Assembly: GCA_032716605.1 (NCBI GenBank)
Contig: CM064509.1
Location: forward strand, 37,275,259 to 37,339,258
Direction: 5' to 3'
Origin: Paralithodes platypus
Taxonomy: Eukaryota; Arthropoda; Malacostraca; Decapoda; Lithodidae
Length of the DNA stretch: 64,000 bases
In this document: positions 57,993 to 64,000 of the stretch, piece after piece
Layout: the number at the start of each line of letters is the position of its first letter
Numbering within the stretch: position 1 is the first letter of the stretch
The notes under the pieces: generated by a model
What the model was told of the DNA's origin: nothing
The model's input: the letters and a program-made list of their open reading frames with translations, nothing else
Database searches by the model: none
Translations under genes and position numbers: made by a program

Positions 57993-58173
57993 CCGGTATA
58001 TTACTGTATGGCAGTATATACCGGTATATATTTATTATTCTTTATTTTTATTTTTATTATTATTATTACTTTTACTTTGATAACGGTAGAACTTCCGGGA
58101 TTACTTATTTGTATCCTGTTTAGACTAATCCCAGCTTATATGCCACTGTGCCTTGCAGAATGTTTACTTTACC

Positions 58174-58568
58174 TTAACCCTCTCCGACATATGACGCAAT
58201 TTTGAGCCTATTAGGGATACTTTAAAGCCTTTATTACCATCAGGGGTATTTAGAAACCTTTAGTTTAGTTACTTCAACCTCTGCAGTTGTCTTTGAGTTA
58301 GCTGTGTTGAGCCTATTGGGGATACTTTAAAGCCTTTGTTACCATCAAGGGTATTTAGAAACCTTTAGTTTAGTTACTTTTGAGCCTATTGGGGATACTT
58401 TAAAGCCTTTGTTACCATCAGGGGTATTTAGAAACCTTTAGTTTAGTTACTTCAACCTCTGCAGTTGTCTTTGAGTTAGCTGTGGGCAGAAAACTAATTT
58501 TGGAGAGGTAATTATAAGAGTGAGAGAACTCTATTTCTTATTGCTAATCTGGCAACCTCTGCGTTATA
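58174..58568 (-). mobile_element. Family C MITE, reversed, three internal units, truncated
   Basis: Begins TTAACCCTCTCCGACATATG; the TGAGCCTATTGGGGATACTT ... GTTTAGTTACTT unit occurs three times, one spacer carrying an additional CAACCTCTGCAGTTGTC segment. The far TTAA end is replaced by CTAT repeats. Confidence 0.82.
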
Positions 58569-58650
58569 TGAGTCTATATCTATCTATCTATCTATCTATA
58601 TACATACAGTACCGTATAAGATTAATTGTAAGATTTGTTTTAACTTCTAC

Positions 58651-58988
58651 TTAAGGGGAGATTTCCACCTGGAGGATTTTTTTTCTGGACCCCCCCTCTC
58701 CCTCATGTTTAGCCCCATTGCTTTTGAGATTTGAAGACGTTTGCCCCATTAGTTTGGCGATTTTAAGACCCCTTGCCCCATTTCTGTCAATTTTAAGACC
58801 ATTCGTGCCATTTAGGTGTCGATTTTTTCCTGGCGAGCGATAGCGAGCCTGTAATTTAAGGGGAACCGGCCTTCGGCCGGGACATTTTTCTACCGAAAAA
58901 TGTACAAATTTATCTTCCAAGGGTGTCTAGGGGGAGTAATTTTAAGCTTGATGGAGGTCTAGGGAATCAACTAAAAACCTCCCCTTAA
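58651..58988 (-). mobile_element. Family B MITE, full length, reversed
   Basis: TTAAGGGGAGATTTCC at the left and AACCTCCCCTTAA at the right. Twin hairpins intact: CCGGCCTTCGGCCGGGACAT and TTTTTCTACCGAAAAATGT. 338 bp. Confidence 0.9.
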
Positions 58989-59033
58989 CCGTACTGTATA
59001 TTTATTTATTATTATATATGTGCAATTTGTACT

Positions 59034-59073
<40 letters not shown>

Positions 59074-59074
59074 A
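59034..59074. repeat. (CTAT)n microsatellite
   Basis: About 10 tetranucleotide units. Confidence 0.93.
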
Positions 59075-59213
59075 TACTTAGGGCCAATCCAAATTTTTTT
59101 TTTTTTTTTTGGTCTACCTGTTTAGCCAGGTCCTTTTGTCATCACATCATTTATGCTCATTTATGTACCGTCACTAGACCTGTTGTTGCTTGATTTCCTT
59201 TGTATCTTTTTAT

Positions 59214-59445
59214 CTTCCTCCCTAGACCTCCATCAAGCTTAAAATAACACCCCCCTAGACCCCCTTTCAAGATAAACTTGTACATTTTTCGGTAGAAAAA
59301 TGTGCCTGTTCCTACTAAAATTACAGGCTCGCTATCGCTCGCCAGGAAAAAGTCGACATCTAAATGGTACGAAAGGTCATAAAATTGACAACGAAATGGG
59401 TGGCAAGGTCTTAAAATCGCCAAAGTAATGGGGCCGAACGTCTTT
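59214..59445 (+). mobile_element. Family B MITE, both ends missing
   Basis: From CCTCCCTAGACCTCCATCAA through TTTTTCGGTAGAAAAATGTG and the GCTCGCTATCGCTCGCC box to GGGGCCGAACGTC. The second hairpin is deleted (GTGCCTGTTCC). Confidence 0.8.
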
Positions 59446-59499
59446 CCCCACCTGAGTCTGTGTAACCCGACCCCCTCACCCCGTAGACCTCGGGATAAC

Positions 59500-59717
59500 A
59501 AGAACACCCCCCCCCCTCCCTTCCCCTTCCCCTTCGTTCTTTTGTTCATCACCTCCCGCCCCCCACCTCGTATGTCGTACAAGCCCCATTTTTCCCCCTC
59601 TGTTGTTCCCATATTCTCCTCCTTGACCTCCTTTTTCTTCGCCTTCCCCCCCCCCCCCTCCCTTCTCTCTCTCTCTCACTCTCTCTCTCTCTCTCTCTGT
59701 CTGTCTCTCTCTCTCTC

Positions 59718-59760
<43 letters not shown>

Positions 59761-60246
59761 GTCTCTGTCTCTGTCTCTCTCTCCCTCTCTCTCTCCCTCC
59801 CCCTCCCTCCCTCCCTCCCTCCCCTTCCCTCCCCCTTTGTTTATGTCCCCTTTCCTCTACAACTACGGTACCTCTTTATCCTCCTCCTCCACCCCCCCCC
59901 CCCTCCCCTCCCCTCTCATCTCTACCTACACCCCTTTTTTCATGTCTCCTTTTCCTCTTCCATTACCTCCCTTTTCTTCTTATTTCCCCCCCCCCCCCTT
60001 CACTCTCACACTCACACACACTCTCTCTCTCCCTCCCCCCCATCTCTACCACTCATTACACCCCTTCTTCCTCCCCTTCCCCCTCACTCTCACACACACT
60101 CTCTCTCCCTCCCTCCCCCCCCCCCATCTTTTTCTTCTCCTTGCGGCTCCTTCTCTCCTTCTCCCTCTCTCTACCTCCCTTTTCCCCCTTTTTTCATGTC
60201 TCCTCTCCTCATCCATTACCTCCTTTGTCTTCTTCTTCTCTCTCTC

Positions 60247-60335
<89 letters not shown>

Positions 60336-60480
60336 CTTATACCCCTTTTTCATGTCCCCTTTCCTCTTCCTTTCATCTCTTCCTCCCCTACCCCTTCCTC
60401 CCTCCCCCCCCCCCCCCCCCCCCCCTCCCTCCCCGGCTCCCACCATTATTTCCTTTCAGCCGTCTCATCTGTCCCTGGTC
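59500..60480. repeat. ~1-kb pyrimidine tract (CT, C runs)
   Basis: Continuous C/T-biased strand with many CT runs and C runs up to about 20. The long open frame in it (353 codons) is a by-product of having no purine-starting stops; it is not a gene. Strand-asymmetric DNA of this type can form triplex structures. Confidence 0.9.
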
Positions 60481-60532
60481 GTCTTGTAAACAGCCTCTCA
60501 TTGTCCCAACAGGGCCTCTCATATTATTATTA

Positions 60533-60941
60533 TTAACCCAGGACGCCACTCCTTCACTCTATGTTGGCTGTTTGTAGACAATATTAGGCAGCTTAGGAAG
60601 GACTTAGGACCTGTGTGAGTCGGAGGGTTAAGTGTGATTATTGATAATATTATTAAGCTTAGGACTTAGGACCTGTGTGAGTCGGAGGGTTAAGTGTGAT
60701 TATTGACACTATTATTAAGCTTAGGACTTAGGACCTGTGTGAGTCGGAGGGTTAAGTGTGATTATTGATAATATTATTAAGCTTAGGACTTAGGACCTGT
60801 GTGAGTCGGAGGGTTAAGTGTGATTATTGACACTATTATTAAGCTTAGGACTTAGGACCTGTGTGAGTCGGAGGGTTAAGTGTGATTATTGACACTATTA
60901 TTAAGCTTAGGACTTAGGACCTGTGTGAGTCGGAGGGTTAA
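60533..60941 (+). mobile_element. Family E MITE with 62-bp terminal tandem array
   Basis: Begins TTAACCCAGGACG and ends CGGAGGGTTAA. From 60601 the motif GACTTAGGACCTGTGTGAGT recurs six times at exactly 62-bp spacing, each with CGGAGGGTTAAG, that is, the element's own right end. Units alternate between GATAAT and GACACT variants. The last TTAA is shared with a family B copy. Confidence 0.85.
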
Positions 60942-61112
60942 GGGGAGGTTTCTAGTTGGTTTCCTACTCCTCCAGCAATCTTAAAATGTCACCCCCTTTC
61001 AAGATAAATTTGTACATTTTTCGGTAGAAAAATGTCCAGGCCGAAGGCCGGTTACTCTTAAATTATAGGCTCGCTATCGCTCGCCAGGATAAAATCGACA
61101 CCTAAATTAATA
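60938..61112 (+). mobile_element. Family B MITE, 5' half
   Basis: TTAAGGGGAGGTTTCTAG through both hairpins and the GCTCGCTATCGCTCGCC box to GACACCTAAAT, then AT-rich DNA. Left TTAA shared with the family E array. Confidence 0.85.
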
Positions 61113-61251
61113 TTTTTTTTTTCTATTTTTGAAAATATATATATATATATATTTTAATTCGATATTTGTTTTTCTATTACGAAGCGTGTTATGTAAGCAT
61201 CCGGCATTTGCGTGTTGTCCTCATTTCACTTTTTGGTCGATTTGGTCGATT

Positions 61252-61252
<1 letters not shown>

Positions 61253-61291
<39 letters not shown>
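61253..61291. repeat. (GA)n microsatellite
   Basis: Pure GA run. Confidence 0.95.
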
Positions 61292-61293
<2 letters not shown>

Positions 61294-61519
61294 TGTACAG
61301 AGGGCGGAATGGGGTTAGGAAGAAAAAAAAAAAGGGTAGAGGGAGGGTATAAAAAGTAGGCGGGATTAGAGCGGTAAGGCGGTATCACACGAGCGCTTTT
61401 TCCGGCAACATTTACGAGCAATTGTAGTCTGACAGCTTTGCAAAAAAAAAAAAAAAAAAAATTGGGGTCCATTAGGCATGACTGTATTGGGCTTTAGAAG
61501 GCACACAATATAATCATAC

Positions 61520-61682
61520 TTAAGGGAGGTCTCCACTTGAGGGATTTTTTTCTTGACCCCTTTCTCCCTCATGGTTAGCCCCATTGCTTTTGAGATTTTA
61601 AGACGTTTGCCCCATTAGTTTGGTGATTTTAAGAATTTCCGCGCCATTCTGTCAATTTTAAGACCTTTTGTCCAATTTACAA
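61520..61682 (-). mobile_element. Family B MITE, 3' half, reversed
   Basis: TTAAGGGAGGTCTCCACTTG, ATGGTTAGCCCCATTGC and three spaced ATTTTAAGA units; hairpin half missing. Confidence 0.8.
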
Positions 61683-61836
61683 TTAAAACAAATATATACC
61701 GGTATATATATTTTCATTAAGCCGAAGCCCTAATTAGCATGTTTTCGGAAATAGAGTCTCGCGTCAATTATCGAATCATTAATTTATATATACACAGTGT
61801 ATATATCGTATAGCCTATACTGTATATAGCCTACAG

Positions 61837-61837
<1 letters not shown>

Positions 61838-61902
<65 letters not shown>

Positions 61903-61925
61903 ATTTTTTTTTTTTTTTTTTTTCT
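61838..61925. repeat. (TA)n and poly-T
   Basis: TA-rich run followed by about 20 T. Confidence 0.9.
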
Positions 61926-61928
61926 GAA

Positions 61929-62272
61929 CTAAGGGGAGATTTCCACTTGAGGGATTCTTTTCTGGGCTCCTTTCTCTCTCATGTTTAGCCCCATTGCTTT
62001 TTAGATTTTCAGATGCTCGCCCCCTTTAGTTTGGCGATTTTAAGAACTTTCGCTCCATTTCTGTCAATTTTAAGAACTTTCGTGCCATTTTAGGTGTCGT
62101 TTTTTTCTGGCGAGCGATAGCGAGCCTGTAATTTAAGAGGAACCGGCCTTCGGCCGGGACATTTTTCTACCGAAAAATGTACAAATTTATCTTGAAAGGG
62201 GGTCTAGGGGGTGTAATTTTAAGCTTGATGGAGTTCTAGGGAAGAAACTAAATACCCGGTACCTCCCCTTAA
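61929..62272 (-). mobile_element. Family B MITE, full length, reversed
   Basis: Left end CTAAGGGGAGATTTCC (TTAA mutated to CTAA), right end CGGTACCTCCCCTTAA. Hairpins and the GGCGAGCGATAGCGAGCC box intact. Confidence 0.88.
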
Positions 62273-62639
62273 TGAAGATGTAAGGAATAAATTGGTACCG
62301 TAACGCTGCCTTTCTATATGATAGTATATATATGTTTGTGTCTATATAATATTTCGATTGTCTGTGTGTGTGTGTGTACTTACTCTAGTTGTATTGCGGG
62401 AGTGAGCATGCTCGTTATTTCCCGCCTCCTATATGTGTAGGTGTTATATGTACTGTTGGAATGGCTGTGGATGTGTGTGTAGTCTGTATTTTAGCCAATT
62501 GGCGACATCGGAAACGAAGGCTTAGGGTGGATCTGTATGGTACCATTCTCACTATAGACGGTACCGTCTCGCCCGAAGGCTTAGGTAGCCATCAGCTTAG
62601 GTGAACCATATGATACCCATCTCGCCTTGTACCATTTGT

Positions 62640-63097
62640 GTGTGTGTGTGTGTGTTTGTTCTTAATAGGCGGCCGCAGTTTTGGACCTGGGGAGCTGAAA
62701 CTTTGCATGTGGGTGTCAATTGACCTGGGTCAGGTCATAGAAGGGGCGAGGCCACGATCGGAGGTCGTTTCGAGGCCGAAATTGAAAAAAAAAATTGTCG
62801 TTTGGGGCAGAAGGAGGCCTCCGATCGAAAAGGTGTATTGAACGAAAGTTGTTCGCAGCCCCCCCAAAATGGGGGTACGGATGAGGTCAGATCAAATATC
62901 GGAGGTCATTTAGCGGCCGAAATCGAGGTCGCCGTTTAATGAGGCACAGGGAGGTCGAGGCCGGTGATTATGGTAGTAGTAGTATTGTGATGATTGTGGT
63001 AGTAGTGATTGATGATGGTGATTATGGTAGTAGTAGTGGTGGTAGTAGTGATGGTGATTATGGTGATTACTCGGGCAACGCCGGGTAACCCTGCTAG
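62640..63097 (+). mobile_element. Possible Helitron-like 3' end
   Basis: GGCCGC/GAGGTCG-rich segment ends in a (GTA/GAT)n stretch and then ACTCGGGCAACGCCGGGTAA, CCCTGCTAG followed by T. A GC hairpin about 10 bp before CTAG, next to T, is the pattern of Helitron 3' ends. The 5' end was not found, so the left limit is arbitrary. Confidence 0.4.
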
Positions 63098-63169
63098 TAG
63101 CCAATATTAAGGGGGGATTGGCGTATTTATTTCCTTACATATACTGTACTGTATATATATATAGCGGTT

Positions 63170-63474
63170 CTCTCTCACTCACACTCACTCACTCACTCAC
63201 TCACTCACTCACTCACTCGCTCGCTCGCTCGCACTCACTCACTCACTCACTCACTCACTCACTCACACTCTCTCTCTCTCTCTCTCTCTCTCACTCACTC
63301 ACTCACTCACACTCTCTGTCTCTCTGTCACTCACTCACTCACTCACTCACTCACTCTCTCACTCTCTCTCTCTCTCTCACTCACTCACTCACTCACTCAC
63401 TCACTCACTCACACTCACTCACTCACTCACTCACTCACTCACTCACTCACTCACTCTCACACTCACTCACTCTC
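63170..63474. repeat. (CACT)n / (CT)n compound microsatellite
   Basis: About 300 bp of CACT units with CT and CGCT blocks. Confidence 0.95.
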
Positions 63475-63638
63475 TGCCGATGCGTTTCCTAAGAGCCCAT
63501 AGTACCGTATCGTAGCCTATGTAGCAAGTGATCTCCCGGCGGCGGCCCTGTATCGGATATCAGTAACTGCCAATCAGCTAAATGATCCGCTTTGTATTGG
63601 CAATCTGTAATGGGGTGGGGAGATCATCTGCTACTTTC

Positions 63639-63965
63639 TTAAGGGGAGATCTCCACTTGAGGGATTTTTTTTCTGGACCCCTTTCTCCCTCATGTTTAGC
63701 CCCATTGCTTTTGATATTATAAAACGTTTGCCCCATTAGTTTAGCGATTTTAAGAACTTTCACCCCATATTAAGACCTTTCGTGCAATTCAGGTGTCGAT
63801 TTTATCCTGGCGAGCGATAGCGAGCCTGTAATTTAAGAGGAACCGGCCTTCGGCCGGGACATTTTTCTACCGATAAATGTACAAATTTATCTTGAAAGGG
63901 GGTCAATGGGGTGAAATTTTAAGATTGCTGGAGGAGTAGGAAACAAACTAGAAACCTCCCCTTAA
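63639..63965 (-). mobile_element. Family B MITE, full length, reversed
   Basis: TTAAGGGGAGATCTCC at the left, GAAACCTCCCCTTAA at the right, 327 bp, both hairpins and the GGCGAGCGATAGCGAGCC box intact. Confidence 0.9.
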
Positions 63966-64000
63966 TAGCGCGAATGTATGTATTGATATTGTGTCGCTAA

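Noticed and set aside
59428..60489. 353-codon open frame, Pro/Leu/Ser-rich
   Set aside because: Translation of a pyrimidine tract lacking stop-forming purines; overlapping frames on the same strand are equally open.

Overview
This window looks like gene-poor, repeat-dense chromosomal DNA of an animal, most likely an arthropod. A decapod crustacean is my best guess, at moderate to low confidence. The basis is very long TA, CT/GA, TG/CA and CACT microsatellites together with Gmr1-like, DIRS-like, Penelope-like, LINE, pogo, hAT and TTAA-target elements. There is no bacterial gene organisation, no rRNA gene and no convincing functional tRNA gene. A run of exactly 100 N at 43538-43637 is a scaffold gap.

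Left part (1-38.4 kb) is dominated by retroelements. A reversed solo LTR (112-1395) and a complete LTR retrotransposon (1436-10723) sit in the same AT microsatellite. The complete element and a second one (20193-30695) carry Ty3/gypsy-type enzymes in the Ty1/copia-like order protease, integrase, reverse transcriptase, RNase H, with a SCAN-like Gag. That is the signature of the Gmr1 group. Their LTR pairs differ by about 0.5% and 1.5% by hand comparison, and the second element has an exact 4-bp target duplication (ATTA). The second element lies inside an older DIRS-like tyrosine-recombinase retroelement on the minus strand: ORF1 at 33.4-30.7 kb, RT remnant at 19.5-19.0 kb, RNase H at 17.55-16.8 kb, recombinase at 16.6-15.9 kb. 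The DIRS-like element is also split by a LINE (10-bp duplication), which is itself split by a TTAA-flanked MITE. A second LINE sits inside the second LTR element. Around these lie a deleted pogo-like element, two Penelope-like lineages (one a head-to-head inverted pair with hammerhead-like ends) and a hAT-like MITE with an 8-bp duplication.

Middle part (38.5-43.5 kb) is mostly AT-rich noncoding DNA. An 84-bp, stop-free, splice-bounded segment occurs here twice and once more at 10.8 kb. It is the best candidate in the window for host coding sequence: a duplicated phase-1 exon encoding a short amphipathic helix.

Right part (43.6-64 kb) has a different character: huge microsatellites, four families of TTAA-flanked MITEs (one with about 14 copies and two built-in hairpins), tandem arrays grown from MITE sequence, a tRNA-headed SINE with a long tail, tRNA-like fragments, a Helitron-like end and a strong excess of the palindrome TACCGGTA. 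I recognise no complete host gene.
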